Source: Ruania albidiflava DSM 18029
Lineage (GTDB): Bacteria > Actinomycetota > Actinomycetes > Actinomycetales > Beutenbergiaceae
Direction: 5' to 3'
Length of the DNA stretch: 64,000 nt
NCBI RefSeq assembly: GCF_000421225.1
Contig: NZ_ATWL01000001.1
Location: forward strand, 248,001 to 312,000
Part shown: positions 7,894 through 18,588 of the stretch, in pieces
Layout: each line of letters begins with the position of its first letter
Numbering within the stretch: position 1 is the stretch's first letter
The notes under the pieces: model-generated
The model's database searches: none
What the model was told of the DNA's origin: nothing
What the model saw: the letters and a program-made list of their open reading frames with translations, nothing else
Program-made: the position numbers and the translations under genes

Positions 7894-9246
7894 ATGGATG
7901 ACTTCGACTGGGTAGGGATGCTTACCAAGGTCGGTATAGCCATCATCATCGTCCTCGTCACCTGGATCCTTGCGAAGGTGGTGAAGTGGGCGATCAGCAA
8001 GCTGGTCGGCAAGATCGGCTTCCTGCAGCGGCCCGGTGCCGACGGACGGTCGATGGGTGAATCGATCGGTCAGGTCGGCTCGCTGCTCGTATGGCTCTTC
8101 GGTCTGATCGCTGTGCTGCAGGTGTTCGCGTTGGATGCGGTGCTCTCGCCGATCCAGGGCGCACTGAACACGGTGATGGAGTACCTGCCGAAGGTGCTCG
8201 GTGCTGCGTTCGTGTTCTTCATCGGCTACCTGATCGCCAAGGTGGCACGGCAGCTGGTGGAGGCCGCTGTCGGCATGGTCAACTTCGGAGGTATCGCCGC
8301 CAAGGTGAAGTCGGTGGACCCGACCGGGCACAGCGGTGCGAGACAGCCGGGTGCCGGCGACCAGGGCGCGGCGCAGCCGCAGCCGGATGCCACCGGCCAG
8401 GTGCCTCCGGCGCACCAGGCCGCCCCCGCGACGGGCTACCCGGCCCCGGGCGGCTACCCTGCCGCTGAGCAGTACCAGGGTGCACCGCAGACCGGGCAGC
8501 CACCGCAGGGCGCTGCCCAGCCCGCCCCGGGCGGGGGTTCGCAGAAGGTCGCCTCGATCGTGGGCAGCCTGGTCTTCGCCGTGATCCTCATCATGGTGAC
8601 CATCGCCGCGCTGCAGGTGCTCGGGATCTCCGCGATCTCCGAACCGGCAGTGAACATGCTCACCCTGATCCTCGACGCGATCCCGCTGATCCTCGCAGCA
8701 GTCCTGCTGCTGGGCATCGGCTACCTGATCGCCAAGTTCGTCGGGTCGATCCTGGAGAACACGTTGCGCGGGCTGGGCACCGACCGTGCGGTGGCGAGCC
8801 TGGGCATCATGGCCGAGGACAAGGGCGCCTCCCGGATCCTCACCCGCATCGTGCAGGTGGCGATCATGGTGTTCTTCGCCATCATGGCGGCCCGGGCGCT
8901 GCACTTCCCGGAGGTCACCGCGATCCTCGACGAGGTGCTCTCCCTCGGCGGGCGCGTGCTGTTCGGCGGGGTGATCATCGCAGTCGGCTTCCTGGTCGCC
9001 AAGATCGTGGCCAACGCGATCGGCACCGGCACCACCTCGACTGTGGTGCGGTACGCCACGATCGCCCTGTTCGTGGCGATGGGCCTGAAGTACATGGGCA
9101 TCGCCGACTCGATCATCACCCTGGCCTTCGGCTCGGTGGTGGTCGGCGGTGCACTGGCTGCGGCGCTGGCGTTCGGGCTGGGCGGGCGCGAGGCCGCCGC
9201 GCGCACCCTGGCCAAGGCGGAGGCGAAGAGGGACACGCCCTCCTGA
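7894..9246 (+). CDS. CmpX-like membrane protein (TM-helix repeat, MscS-related)
   Basis: 450 residues. The protein begins MDDFDWVGMLTKVGIAIIIVLV and has repeated pairs of membrane helices with the motif GYLIAKxV (GYLIAKVARQLVE, then GYLIAKFVGSIL), diagnostic of the conserved TM-helix repeat found in CmpX and some MscS relatives. A Pro/Gln/Gly/Tyr-rich insert (about residues 145-215) separates the two halves. The C-terminal FGLGGREAAARTLAK segment matches the usual ending of the family. A good Shine-Dalgarno (AGAGGGAG) precedes ATG 7894. CmpX homologues affect envelope stress responses, but the channel activity of this branch is unproven. Confidence 0.75.
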   Translation: MDDFDWVGMLTKVGIAIIIVLVTWILAKVVKWAISKLVGKIGFLQRPGADGRSMGESIGQVGSLLVWLFGLIAVLQVFALDAVLSPIQGALNTVMEYLPKVLGAAFVFFIGYLIAKVARQLVEAAVGMVNFGGIAAKVKSVDPTGHSGARQPGAGDQGAAQPQPDATGQVPPAHQAAPATGYPAPGGYPAAEQYQGAPQTGQPPQGAAQPAPGGGSQKVASIVGSLVFAVILIMVTIAALQVLGISAISEPAVNMLTLILDAIPLILAAVLLLGIGYLIAKFVGSILENTLRGLGTDRAVASLGIMAEDKGASRILTRIVQVAIMVFFAIMAARALHFPEVTAILDEVLSLGGRVLFGGVIIAVGFLVAKIVANAIGTGTTSTVVRYATIALFVAMGLKYMGIADSIITLAFGSVVVGGALAAALAFGLGGREAAARTLAKAEAKRDTPS

Positions 9247-9258
9247 CCCTTCACTCCA

Positions 9259-9296
9259 GGCGACGGCGGGCATCCGGGAGGGTGTCCGCCGTCGCC
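9259..9296 (+). terminator. Stem-loop terminator after the CmpX-like gene
   Basis: An 11-bp perfect stem (GGCGACGGCGG at 9259-9269 with CCGCCGTCGCC at 9286-9296) and a 16-nt loop begin 12 bp after the stop codon of the upstream gene. There is no U-tract, which is usual for terminators in high-GC actinobacteria. Confidence 0.65.
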
Positions 9297-9361
9297 CTGT
9301 GCAGGGCCGCAGCAGCTGTGCCACAACGTGGACGGATAGTAACGACAGGATAAAAAGCGGG

Positions 9362-9367
9362 TATGCT
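9362..9367 (+). promoter_or_regulatory. Candidate -10 box of gdhA
   Basis: TATGCT lies in the most A/T-rich stretch of the 248-bp gap before gdhA (locally ATAGTAACGACAGGATAAAAAG). It would give a leader of about 125 nt. The -35 region is poor, so this is tentative. The rest of the gap, apart from the terminator hairpin, shows no recognisable element. Confidence 0.35.
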
Positions 9368-9389
9368 CCAGGACGGCCCACCGCCGTGA

Positions 9390-10868
<1,479 letters not shown>

Positions 10869-10880
<12 letters not shown>

Positions 10881-13352
10881 GGCGCCGGTGTCCGCCAGCG
10901 AAGGCCCGCTGACGGCATCACCGGCGTCCGGCCACTGCCACTGGGCGACCTCGGGGATGTCGGTGCCGTGCTCACGGGTGTACCGCCGGGCGGCCAACCG
11001 GGCGTCGGCCATCTGCTGACGCAGGCCTGCGCACCGGGAGCCGAGCCCGGGTACCCGGTCGATCACGTCCATCACCAGGTGGTACCGGTCCAGGTCGTTG
11101 AGCATCACCATGTCGAACGGTGTGGTGGTGGTGCCGTTCTCCTTGTACCCGCGCACGTGGAGGTGTGCGTGCCCGTTCCGGCGGTAGGTGAGCCGGTGGA
11201 TCAGCCACGGGTAGCCGTGGTAGGCGAAGATCACCGGCGCATCCGTGGTGAAGATGGTGTCGTACTCGCGGTCGGTGAGCCCGTGCGGGTGCTCACCCGG
11301 GTCGTGCAGACGCATCAGGTCGACCACGTTCACCACCCGCACCTTCAGCTCCGGCAGGTGCCGGCGCAGCAGGTCGGCGGCGGCGAGGACCTCCACAGTG
11401 GGGATGTCACCGGCGCTCACCAGCACCACGTCCGGGTCCTCGCCCGGGACCTCTGAACCGGCCCACTCCCAGATGCCGACACCCCGGTAGCAGTGGTCCT
11501 GGGCCTGCTCCAAGGTGAGGTAGTTCGGGTTCGGTTGCTTCCCGGCGACGACGACGTTGATGTACTGGCGGGTGCGCAGCACGTGGTCGAAGGTGGCCAG
11601 CAGCGTGTTCGTGTCTGGCGGCAGGTAGACGCGGACCAGGTCGGCGCCCTTGTTCACCACGTGGTCGATGAAGCCGGGGTCCTGGTGGGAGAAGCCGTTG
11701 TGGTCCTGGCGCCACACGTGCGAGCTGAGCAGGTAGTTCAGCGAGGCGATCGGCCGCCGCCAGGACAGCTCGTCGGTGACCTTCAGCCACTTGGCGTGCT
11801 GGTTGACCATCGAGTCGACGATGTGGATGAACGCCTCGTAGGAGGTGAACAGCCCGTGCCGGCCGGTGAGCAGGTAGCCCTCCAACCAGCCTTGGCACTG
11901 GTGCTCGGAGAGCACCTCCATCACCCGACCGGCCCGGGCCAGGTGCTCGGCCCGGTCGGTCTCGGTCAGCTCGGCGTTCCACTGCTTGGCGGTGACGTCG
12001 TAGACGGCCTGCAGCCGGTTCGAGGCCACCTCGTCCGGTCCGAACAGGCGGAAGTTGTCCGGGTTGCGCTCGATCACCTCGGTGAGCCACTGTCCGAGGA
12101 TCTTCGTCGGTTCGGTGATCACCGCTCCGGGTGCTGGTACGTCGACGGCGTAGCTCGCCTGCTCCGGGAGGCGTAGGTCGCGCAGCAGCAGTCCGCCGTT
12201 GGTGTGCGGGTTGTCGCTCATCCGCAGCTGACCGGGCGGGGCGAGCGCGGCGACCTCGGCGACGAGCCGGCCGTCGTCGTCGAACAGCTCCTCGGCGCGG
12301 TAGGTGCGCATCCACTGCTCGAGCACCTGCAGGTGCTCGGGGTTCTCCCGGGCACCGGTGAGCGGCACCTGGTGGGCGCGCCAGGAACCTTCGGTCTGCT
12401 CGCCGTCGATCTGCTTCGGGCAGGTCCAGCCCTTCGGGGTGCGCAGGACGATCATCGGCCAGGCGGGTCGGGTCACCTGTTCCGGGTCGCTGGTAGCAGC
12501 GTCGGCCTTGATCTCGGCGATCTCGTCGAGCACGTCGTCCAGCAGTGCGGCGAACCGGGCGTGGATGGCGAGCGGATCCTCCTCGTCGAACCCGGCGGTG
12601 AACACGTGCGGCCGGTGCCCGTAGCCGCGCATCAGGGCGAGCAGCTCGTCTTCGGGGATGCGACCGAGCACGGTCGGGTTGGCGATCTTGTACCCGTTCA
12701 GGTGCAGGATCGGCAGCACCACGCCGTCCGTGGCGGGGTTGACGAACTTGGTGGAGTGCCAGCTGGTGGCCAGCGGGCCGGTCTCCGCCTCGCCGTCACC
12801 GACGACGGCGAGCACGAGCAGGTCCGGGTTGTCGAAGGCAGCGCCGTAGGCGTGCGACAGCGAGTAGCCGAGCTCACCGCCCTCGTTGATGGACCCTGGG
12901 GTCTCCGGGGCCGCGTGCGAGGGGATGCCGCCAGGGAAGGAGAACTGCCGCATCAGCCGCCGGAGGCCCTCGGTGTCCTGGGTGACGTCGGAGTAGATCT
13001 GCGAGTACGTGCCCTCTAGGTACGTGTTCGCCACGATACCGGGCCCTCCGTGCCCGGGGCCGGTGATGTACATCGCGGACTGGGCCCGTTCGGCGATCGC
13101 CCGGTTCGCGTGCGCGTACAGGAAGTTCAGGCCTGGTGTGGTCCCCCAGTGACCGAGGAGACGTGGCTTGATGTGCTCCGGGCGCAGCGGCTCGCGCAGC
13201 AGCGGGTTGTCCAGCAGGTAGATCTGCCCGACGGACAGGTAGTTCGCTGCGCGCCACCAGCCGTGGATCGCTTGCAGGGTCGCCTGGTCCGGTACCGGGC
13301 GGGTCCGGTGCTGCCATGGTCGAGCGACGGCGTCAGCGGTGCTCAGGCTCAT
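10869..13352 (-). CDS. xfp: Phosphoketolase (xylulose-5-phosphate/fructose-6-phosphate)
   Basis: 827 residues from ATG 13352, preceded by a perfect AGGAGG 5 nt upstream; the open frame continues another 105 codons but that part is MFS gene sequence read out of phase. It splits xylulose-5-P or fructose-6-P with phosphate to acetyl-phosphate in a ThDP-dependent reaction. Family marks include [11 protein letters not shown], the GPGHGGPG loop, and [15 protein letters not shown], which carries the ThDP/Mg site. The C-terminal domain has [21 protein letters not shown]. The first 20 bp overlap the end of the upstream MFS gene, implying translational coupling, an unexpected partnership for a carbon-metabolism enzyme. 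No phosphotransacetylase or acetate kinase lies nearby. Confidence 0.93.
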
Positions 13353-14922
13353 CGGGTCCTCCTGTGGGATCGCTGGTTCTCTCCCAGCCTGGACCGGATT
13401 CCGCCTCTGTGCGACCGCTGGAGGTCCGGAACGCACGCCAGGTGAGCAGAGCGGCAAGCAGCACCACGACGATCGCTGTCGCTGAGGCGTGCTGCACACC
13501 GGCGTCGAACGCGGACCGGGCGGCCGCGCTGAGCTGCTCGCCGACGACGGTCTCGAGACCGGCGGCATAGTCCAACGTGGCGCCGAGGGTCTCGAAGTGT
13601 GCCGGATCGACACCGTCGAGCTGGGCCGGCAGCTGCAGCCGGGAGGCGTAGGTGGCGGTGAGCACACTGCCGATCACTGCGGTGCCGAGCACGGCGCCCA
13701 CCTCGTAGGCCGTCTCCGAGATCGCTGAGGCGGTGCCGGCCTTGGCGGCCGGGGCGTTGGCCAGGATGAGGTCGTTGGTGAGCGTCTCGGCGATGCCGAT
13801 GCCCACGCCCATGGCCACGAACGCGACCATGATCACTCCCACCCGCGGGTGCCCGGAGAGGGCGACGATCGCGTACCCGGAGGCGGTGAGCAGCAGGCTG
13901 AGCGGTACCAGCACACGTACCGGGACACGCACCACGAGCCGGACGGCGACGAATCCCACCACCATCGACACCACAGTGCCGGGCAGCAGCACCAGAGCGG
14001 AGGCCAAGGGTCCCAGCCCGAGGTCGAGCTGCAGCAGCTGCGCTGCGAAGTACAGGAACCCGGCCAGTCCCATCAGGCTGAGCATGTTCGCACCGATGGC
14101 ACCGGTGAACATGGGGTTGCGGAGCAGTGCCAGGTCGAGCATCGGCCGCGCCCGCACCTGCTGACGCCGCGTGAAGGCGAGCGCGCAGACCACGGCGAGC
14201 ACCGCCGTCGCGATGGTGAGCCGGTCCACCCCGGCGGTGGCGCCGCGCTTGATGGCGAACACTGCAGGGCCCATCACCCCCAGGGACAGCACGATGGAGA
14301 GCAGGTCGAGCGGGCCTGGGTCCGGGTCCCGGGACTCGCGCAGCAGCAGCAGCGCGAGTGGGACGAAGACGATGATCAGCGGCACGTTGATGAGGAAGAC
14401 CGCACCCCAGGTGTAGTGCTCCAGCAGCCAGCCACCGACCACCGGACCGAGCGCCGCTCCCCCGGCGAAGAGCGCCGCCCAGGTGGCGATCGCCAGTCGG
14501 CGGTCCCCCTCGTTGGTGAACAGGTTCCGGATCATGGACAACGTGGAGGGCATCAACGTGGCCCCGAAGACACCCTGCAGCGCCCGGGCGAGGATCAGGT
14601 GCTCAGCGGTGACGGACGTGGCGGCATACACCGACGCCAGGCCGAAACCGACGGCGCCGACCAGCAGCAGGCGACGCCGCCCGAGCCGGTCCCCAAGCGA
14701 GCCCATCGCGAGCAGCAGTCCGGCGAGCATCAGGGAGTAGACGTCCACGATCCACATCAGCTGGGCCCCGCTCGGCTGCAGGTCGACGCTGATGGCGGGC
14801 AGGGCGAAGCTGAGCACCGTGCTGTCGATCGAGACGAGCAGCACGGGGATCATCAGCGCCGCCAGGGCGAGCCATTCGCGACGACCCGCCCGCGTGCTGG
14901 TGGTCGGGTCCAGGATCGTCAT
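13333..14922 (-). CDS. MFS drug efflux transporter, DHA2 (14-TMS) family
   Basis: 529 residues with about 14 membrane helices, as in EmrB/QacA/SmvA-type proton antiporters. Motif A is [16 protein letters not shown] after helix 2, and the first helix carries [14 protein letters not shown], matching motif D1 of the DHA2 family. The start ATG 14922 lies 7 nt after a TACAGT -10 box, so the mRNA is probably leaderless. The divergent TetR gene and the palindrome covering this -10 box point to repression by TetR and induction by an effluxed compound. The 3' end overlaps the phosphoketolase start. Confidence 0.9.
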   Translation of the reverse strand: MTILDPTTSTRAGRREWLALAALMIPVLLVSIDSTVLSFALPAISVDLQPSGAQLMWIVDVYSLMLAGLLLAMGSLGDRLGRRRLLLVGAVGFGLASVYAATSVTAEHLILARALQGVFGATLMPSTLSMIRNLFTNEGDRRLAIATWAALFAGGAALGPVVGGWLLEHYTWGAVFLINVPLIIVFVPLALLLLRESRDPDPGPLDLLSIVLSLGVMGPAVFAIKRGATAGVDRLTIATAVLAVVCALAFTRRQQVRARPMLDLALLRNPMFTGAIGANMLSLMGLAGFLYFAAQLLQLDLGLGPLASALVLLPGTVVSMVVGFVAVRLVVRVPVRVLVPLSLLLTASGYAIVALSGHPRVGVIMVAFVAMGVGIGIAETLTNDLILANAPAAKAGTASAISETAYEVGAVLGTAVIGSVLTATYASRLQLPAQLDGVDPAHFETLGATLDYAAGLETVVGEQLSAAARSAFDAGVQHASATAIVVVLLAALLTWRAFRTSSGRTEAESGPGWERTSDPTGGPDEPEHR

Positions 14923-14930
14923 GGCATCTA

Positions 14931-14952
14931 CTGTACCGGCTGGACGGTACAG
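14931..14952. promoter_or_regulatory. TetR-family operator between the MFS and tetR genes
   Basis: Perfect 8-bp inverted repeat CTGTACCG (14931-14938) and CGGTACAG (14945-14952) with a 6-bp spacer. It covers the TACAGT -10 box of the MFS gene (14930-14935 on the minus strand) and lies 36-57 bp from the TetR -10. Binding would block MFS transcription directly. Similar CTGTACCG-type palindromes are common for TetR regulators of DHA2 transporters. Confidence 0.8.
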
Positions 14953-14987
14953 CGTGGTCGTGGCCTCTGGTGACGTCGCTCACCACG

Positions 14988-14993
14988 TAGGCT
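14988..14993 (+). promoter_or_regulatory. -10 box of leaderless tetR
   Basis: TAGGCT ends 7 nt before ATG 15001 and no Shine-Dalgarno sequence is present. This matches the leaderless layout repeated across the window. Confidence 0.55.
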
Positions 14994-15000
14994 CGAATGC

Positions 15001-15525
15001 ATGACGACCCCGGATCGATCCACCCGCGACCGGTTGCTGAATGCGTTCGAGGCGCTGCTGGTGCAGCAGGGCCCGCGTGCGGCCACGCTCGAGGCGGTGG
15101 CAGCCGAGGCCGGTGTGAGCAAGGGTGGCCTGCTGTACCACTTCGCCAGCAAGGACGACCTGGTCGACGGCACCCTCGAGCGGCTGCTGACCCTGGCCCA
15201 CCAGGACGCGGAGGCGATGCGCACCTCGAGCAGCGGACCGGTGCAGTACTACCTGGAGACCTCGGTCTCCACCGGCTCGGACCTCGACCGGGCGCTGGTG
15301 GCCGCAGCACGGCTGGCGCAGGACAACACCGAGCGGGTCAGCGCTGCGCTGGCACAGGTCCGCGAGGCATGGCTGGAGGTGCTGCGGGCGGAGCTGGGCG
15401 ACGAGTCCCTGGCCCGGACCATCCAGCTGATCGGCGACGGCCTGTACTTCAACGATGTCTCCGGGATGCCCGATCCGGATGCGCTGGAGCACGTGCAGCA
15501 GGTGCTCGGGCGGCTGGGGCGCTGA
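15001..15525 (+). CDS. TetR-family transcriptional repressor of the adjacent efflux pump
   Basis: 174 residues. The N-terminal TetR_N domain (about residues 7-54) has the helix-turn-helix ATLEAVAAEAGVSKGGLLYHFASKDDLV; the rest is an all-helical ligand-binding and dimerisation region (TetR_C type, PF17937-like). The gene is divergent from the DHA2 transporter and shares with it a 78-bp intergenic region containing a perfect palindrome, so it most likely represses both genes until a drug-like ligand binds. An ATG at 14997 is out of frame; ATG 15001 fits the -10 box. Confidence 0.88.
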   Translation: MTTPDRSTRDRLLNAFEALLVQQGPRAATLEAVAAEAGVSKGGLLYHFASKDDLVDGTLERLLTLAHQDAEAMRTSSSGPVQYYLETSVSTGSDLDRALVAAARLAQDNTERVSAALAQVREAWLEVLRAELGDESLARTIQLIGDGLYFNDVSGMPDPDALEHVQQVLGRLGR

Positions 15526-15571
15526 GGCGGGGACCTCAGCCTGGTCGCCCGCAGCCGGAGACACCACCTCA

Positions 15572-15593
15572 TCGAGCCTGTCCCATGGCTCGA
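15572..15593. terminator. Bidirectional hairpin between tetR and the araC-type gene
   Basis: Perfect 7-bp stem TCGAGCC (15572-15578) with GGCTCGA (15587-15593) and an 8-nt loop, in the 70-bp gap between two convergent genes. It ends 3 bp from the AraC stop codon. Confidence 0.5.
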
Positions 15594-15595
15594 CA

Positions 15596-16540
15596 TCAGG
15601 TCGATGGCCGCGCGAGGGCATGGGCCCGGTAGCTGCGCGGGCTGAGACCGAACTGACGCTTGAAAGCGGTGCTGAGCGCGAACGGCGTGGCATAGCCGAC
15701 CTCGTGTGCCACCGCGGCCAGCGTGGCCTCGGAGGTGCGCAGCAGGTCGGCGGCGGTGGCGAGCCGCAGACTGGTGAGGTAGGAGATCGGCGGTCGGCCG
15801 ATCTCGGCCGTGAACCGCCTGGTCAGCGTGGCGCGGGAGGCGTTCGCGGCACGAGCGAGGGAGTCGAGGGTCCACCCATGGCCGAGCCGCTCATGCATCA
15901 GCTCCAGGGCGGTGCCCACCACCGTGTCCCGCGTGGTCAGCCAGGAGAGCAGGCTTCCGTTCGACCGAGCGGCATAGGATCGGACCGTGCCGACGAGCAC
16001 CACATCGAGCAGACGATCCAGCAGGCTGAGCTGGCCGGGACCATCCCAGGCGATCTCCCGTTCCATCAGTGCGACGACGTCGCTCACCTGGTTCTCGCCG
16101 CGGACCACCAGCGCTGCAGGAAGCGCCCCGGTGAGCAGCCGGCCGACCTCGCCGACCGACTGATAGACACCGATCAGCAGGGCATCTGTGCCGGAGCTCG
16201 CGTTGCCCCAGGTGCGCAGCCCGTGGCTCATCGACTCGGCGATCGGACGCCCCTCGAGGTCCACGCAGCGGTTGTCGGGCAGGATTCGCACCGTCGGCGC
16301 CGAGCCGTGCGCATCGCTCACGACATACGGCTGGGTGCCCTGGACGAGCGCGAGGTCCCCGGTCTGCAACTGTTCCTCGCTCCCACCGTGGCACAGGGTG
16401 GCGCGCCCGGTCAGGGTCGCGATCACGGTCAGGGCGGCACCGTCCCGCACGGAGAGGCCCCACGGCGGGTCGAACTGCGCGCGGAGCGTGAACGCGCCCT
16501 GCGCACGGAGCCCGCCAAGGAGATGGGTGAGCGGATCCAT
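15596..16540 (-). CDS. AraC-family transcriptional regulator with cupin sensor
   Basis: 314 residues. The N-terminal half is a cupin-type sensor (WGLSVRDGAALTVIATLTGRA, AraC_binding_2-like). The C-terminal 100 residues carry two helix-turn-helix motifs: LDSLARAANASRATLTRRFT and the AraC signature region LAAVAHEVGYATPFALSTAFKRQFGLSPRSYR. ATG 16540 lies 6 nt after a TAGCGT box, again suggesting a leaderless mRNA. It is divergent from an NmrA-like oxidoreductase and DUF1772 pair and likely regulates them; such AraC-reductase-DUF1772 groups are common in actinobacteria. Confidence 0.88.
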   Translation of the reverse strand: MDPLTHLLGGLRAQGAFTLRAQFDPPWGLSVRDGAALTVIATLTGRATLCHGGSEEQLQTGDLALVQGTQPYVVSDAHGSAPTVRILPDNRCVDLEGRPIAESMSHGLRTWGNASSGTDALLIGVYQSVGEVGRLLTGALPAALVVRGENQVSDVVALMEREIAWDGPGQLSLLDRLLDVVLVGTVRSYAARSNGSLLSWLTTRDTVVGTALELMHERLGHGWTLDSLARAANASRATLTRRFTAEIGRPPISYLTSLRLATAADLLRTSEATLAAVAHEVGYATPFALSTAFKRQFGLSPRSYRAHALARPST

Positions 16541-16546
16541 CCGGGC

Positions 16547-16552
16547 ACGCTA
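16547..16552 (-). promoter_or_regulatory. -10 box of the leaderless araC-type gene
   Basis: TAGCGT on the minus strand ends 6 nt before ATG 16540, with no Shine-Dalgarno sequence. Confidence 0.5.
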
Positions 16553-16630
16553 GCAGCGTGAGCCGATCGCGTATGTGCATGACGCTTCCGGCCATTCCGG
16601 CCGGGACCTGCCTTGACCAGGCTGAGAGGC

Positions 16631-17494
16631 ATGAACATCGAGCTCTCCCACCCTTATCTCCTCGTCGGCGGAACCGGGCGCACCGGCAGGCGGATCACCG
16701 CACAGCTGACCGCTCAGGGACGTCGCGTCCGCGTCACCTCACGGAACGGTCGACCGCCGTTCGACTGGCACGACGAGACCACCTGGGAGGACCAGCTGCG
16801 CGGCGTTCGCCGCGTGTTCGTCGCGTTCCATCCCGATGTCGCAGCACCTGGCGCCGCTGATCTGCTCGGCCGGTTCGCACAGCGCGCCGATACGCTCGGC
16901 GTGCGCCGCATCGTGCTGTTCTCCGGGCGTGGTGAGGAGGCCGCCCAGGACGCCGAGGCTCAGGTGGCGGACAACATACGCGAGTGCACCGTCCTGCGCT
17001 CGGCGTTCTTCATGGAGGACTTCACCGAGCACTTCCTGCTGGACGCGGTGCGCTCCGGGCTCGTCGCGATGCCCGCCGGAAGCGTCCCGGAGCCGTTCGT
17101 CGACCTCGAGGACCTGGCCGGTGTGGCCACCCGTGCACTCACCGGTGATGACCTGGTCGGCCAGACCCTGGAGCTGACCGGACCGGAGCTGCTCACGTTC
17201 GCAGACGTGGCCGCGGTGCTGTCCGGGGTCATCGGGTCTCCGATCGCCTACCACCCATGCTCGGTGGCCGAGTTCGCAGCCGGCGCCGAGGCCGAGGGGA
17301 TGGCCCCGGCGGAGGCGCAGGTGCTCGCCAGCGTGTTCGCGCAGGTGTTGGACGGGCGCAATGCACACCTCACCGATGACCTGCCCACGATCCTTGGTCG
17401 TCCGCCTCGGCGGTTCGCCGACTTCGCCCGGGCGGCCGCGGCGAGCGGCGCCTGGTCACCGGCCGATGCCCAAGAGCAAGGAACCCGGGGATGA
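16631..17494 (+). CDS. NmrA-like NAD(P)-binding oxidoreductase
   Basis: 287 residues from ATG 16631; an in-frame TTG at 16613 is an alternative start without a ribosome site. The N-terminus has the Rossmann motif VGGTGRTGRRI, and the segment VLRSAFFMEDFTEHFL matches the atypical SDR families related to NmrA and quinone reductase QOR2. The active-site tyrosine of classical SDRs is not evident, so it could be a redox sensor rather than an enzyme. It overlaps the DUF1772 gene by ATGA and faces an AraC regulator, which suggests joint induction by a small molecule. Confidence 0.8.
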   Translation: MNIELSHPYLLVGGTGRTGRRITAQLTAQGRRVRVTSRNGRPPFDWHDETTWEDQLRGVRRVFVAFHPDVAAPGAADLLGRFAQRADTLGVRRIVLFSGRGEEAAQDAEAQVADNIRECTVLRSAFFMEDFTEHFLLDAVRSGLVAMPAGSVPEPFVDLEDLAGVATRALTGDDLVGQTLELTGPELLTFADVAAVLSGVIGSPIAYHPCSVAEFAAGAEAEGMAPAEAQVLASVFAQVLDGRNAHLTDDLPTILGRPPRRFADFARAAAASGAWSPADAQEQGTRG

Positions 17495-17985
17495 GCGGCA
17501 CCGTCGTGGGCCTGCTCACCCTGGTCGCGGCCGTGGGCGCGGGCCTGAGCGCCGGTGTCTACCTGGCTTTCTCCACCGTCGTGGTGCCCGGGCTGAACAC
17601 CCGGATCCCGCGTGAGGCGATCGTGGCGATGAACGCCATCAACCACGCGGCACCGCGCAACCCGCTGCTGCTGCTCGTGCTGCTCGGGACCGGCCTGGTC
17701 TGCGTGGTGCTGCTCGTCCTCGGAGTCCTCCAGCGCGACGAGCCTGCTGGTCGGTGGGGGCTCCTCGGTGCCGTGCTGTACCTGCTCAGCGTGCTCATCC
17801 TGATCGGATACCACGCCCCGCACAATGAACGGCTGATGCGGGTCGACCCGACGACGGTGGACGCCGATGCGGTCTGGGCCCGCTTCTGCTCCCCGTGGAT
17901 GGTGTGGAACCACCTGCGCACGCTCACTGCGTCCATCGGAACGGTCTGCCTGACGATCGCGCTCACCGGTCTGCCAGCTCGCTAG
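17491..17985 (+). CDS. DUF1772 (anthrone oxygenase-like) membrane protein
   Basis: 164 residues with four predicted membrane helices. The pattern FSTVVVPGLN in the first half, YHAPHNERL in the middle and MVWNHLRTL near the end is typical of DUF1772, a family that includes fungal anthrone oxygenases. Bacterial members are mostly uncharacterised. Its ATG overlaps the stop of the NmrA-like gene, so the two are translated together. A very strong stem-loop follows 21 bp after the stop. Confidence 0.8.
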   Translation: MSGTVVGLLTLVAAVGAGLSAGVYLAFSTVVVPGLNTRIPREAIVAMNAINHAAPRNPLLLLVLLGTGLVCVVLLVLGVLQRDEPAGRWGLLGAVLYLLSVLILIGYHAPHNERLMRVDPTTVDADAVWARFCSPWMVWNHLRTLTASIGTVCLTIALTGLPAR

Positions 17986-18005
17986 ACCTCTGCGTCCACA
18001 CACGT

Positions 18006-18050
18006 GAGGCTTGCCGGGTACCCTCGCCCCTCGGGTACCCGGCAAGCCTC
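18006..18050. terminator. Strong bidirectional stem-loop terminator
   Basis: An 18-bp perfect stem (18006-18023 pairing with 18033-18050; arms begin GAGGCTTGCC and end GGCAAGCCTC) with a 9-nt loop TCGCCCCTC. It lies between the DUF1772 stop (17985) and the 3' end of the minus-strand tRNA (18055), so it can end transcription from both sides. No U-tract follows on either strand. Confidence 0.85.
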
Positions 18051-18054
18051 GAAG

Positions 18055-18128
18055 TCGGGCTGGCGGGATTTGAACCCACGACCCCCTGACCCCCAGTCAG
18101 GTGCGCTACCAAGCTGCGCCACAGCCCG
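18055..18128 (-). tRNA. tRNA-Pro (anticodon GGG)
   Basis: On the minus strand the 74-nt sequence folds as a cloverleaf. The acceptor stem is CGGGCTG with CAGCCCG and discriminator A. The D arm has GCGCAGCTTGGTAGCGC, and the anticodon stem-loop is CTGACTGGGGGTCAG with GGG in the loop. The T arm has GGGTTCAAATCCC. CCA is not encoded. The gene reads proline codons CCC and CCU. A possible promoter with TAGGCT at 18165-18170 lies upstream. Confidence 0.97.
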
Positions 18129-18164
18129 TGATGTGCAGTTGTCGTCCGCGAACGGACCGAGGTG

Positions 18165-18170
18165 AGCCTA
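18165..18170 (-). promoter_or_regulatory. Candidate -10 box for tRNA-Pro
   Basis: TAGGCT on the minus strand lies 37 nt before the mature tRNA 5' end. A weak TTGGGA -35-like sequence sits 19 bp further upstream. Confidence 0.35.
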
Positions 18171-18222
18171 CCGCAGGGTGGCCCGTTGCTCCCAATCCGG
18201 GACGTGGCGAAGATCGCAGACC

Positions 18223-18588
18223 TCAGGTGAGCCAGCAGAGGCAGAACGGGTGACCGGCGGGGTCGGAGTAGACCTGGAACGCCTCCCCCGGATCGTGCGT
18301 GGTGGTCGGCTTGAGTACCTGCGCACCCAGGGCCATGACACGAGCGTGCGCGGCCTCGAAGTCCTCCACCCACAGGTCCAGGTGGACTTGCTGCGGTGTG
18401 CCCTCCGGCCAGTCGGGGCGGATGTGCTCGGGATCGAGCTGGACGCCGATCCGGGGCCGGTCGTCGACGAGCACCATGTGCCAGTCGTCGTCGCGGTCCA
18501 CGGTCCCGCCGAGCACACCGGCCCAGAAGGCGCTCTCGGTCTCCAGGTCGGCACTGTCGAAGACGACCACCTGGTGGTTGATCTTCAT
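18223..18588 (-). CDS. VOC (glyoxalase-like) family protein
   Basis: 121 residues from ATG 18588, with GGAGGAG 8 nt upstream; the frame is open further upstream but that region belongs to the LysR gene. It has the paired beta-alpha-beta-beta-beta modules of the vicinal oxygen chelate fold: INHQVVVFDSADLETESAFWAGVLG, then VHLDLWVEDFEAAHARVMALGAQ, ending in YSDPAGHPFCLC. This is the Glyoxalase_6 branch, mostly of unknown substrate. The start overlaps the LysR stop by ATGA, so it is translated from the regulator's mRNA. Confidence 0.85.
   Translation of the reverse strand: MKINHQVVVFDSADLETESAFWAGVLGGTVDRDDDWHMVLVDDRPRIGVQLDPEHIRPDWPEGTPQQVHLDLWVEDFEAAHARVMALGAQVLKPTTTHDPGEAFQVYSDPAGHPFCLCWLT

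Noticed and set aside
13353-13667. A 105-codon N-terminal extension of phosphoketolase
   Set aside because: It is the MFS coding sequence in another phase; the conserved protein starts at ATG 13352 with a perfect ribosome site.
18055-18128. tRNA-Pro as an integration site of a genomic island
   Set aside because: No integrase gene and no direct repeat of the tRNA 3' end were seen nearby.
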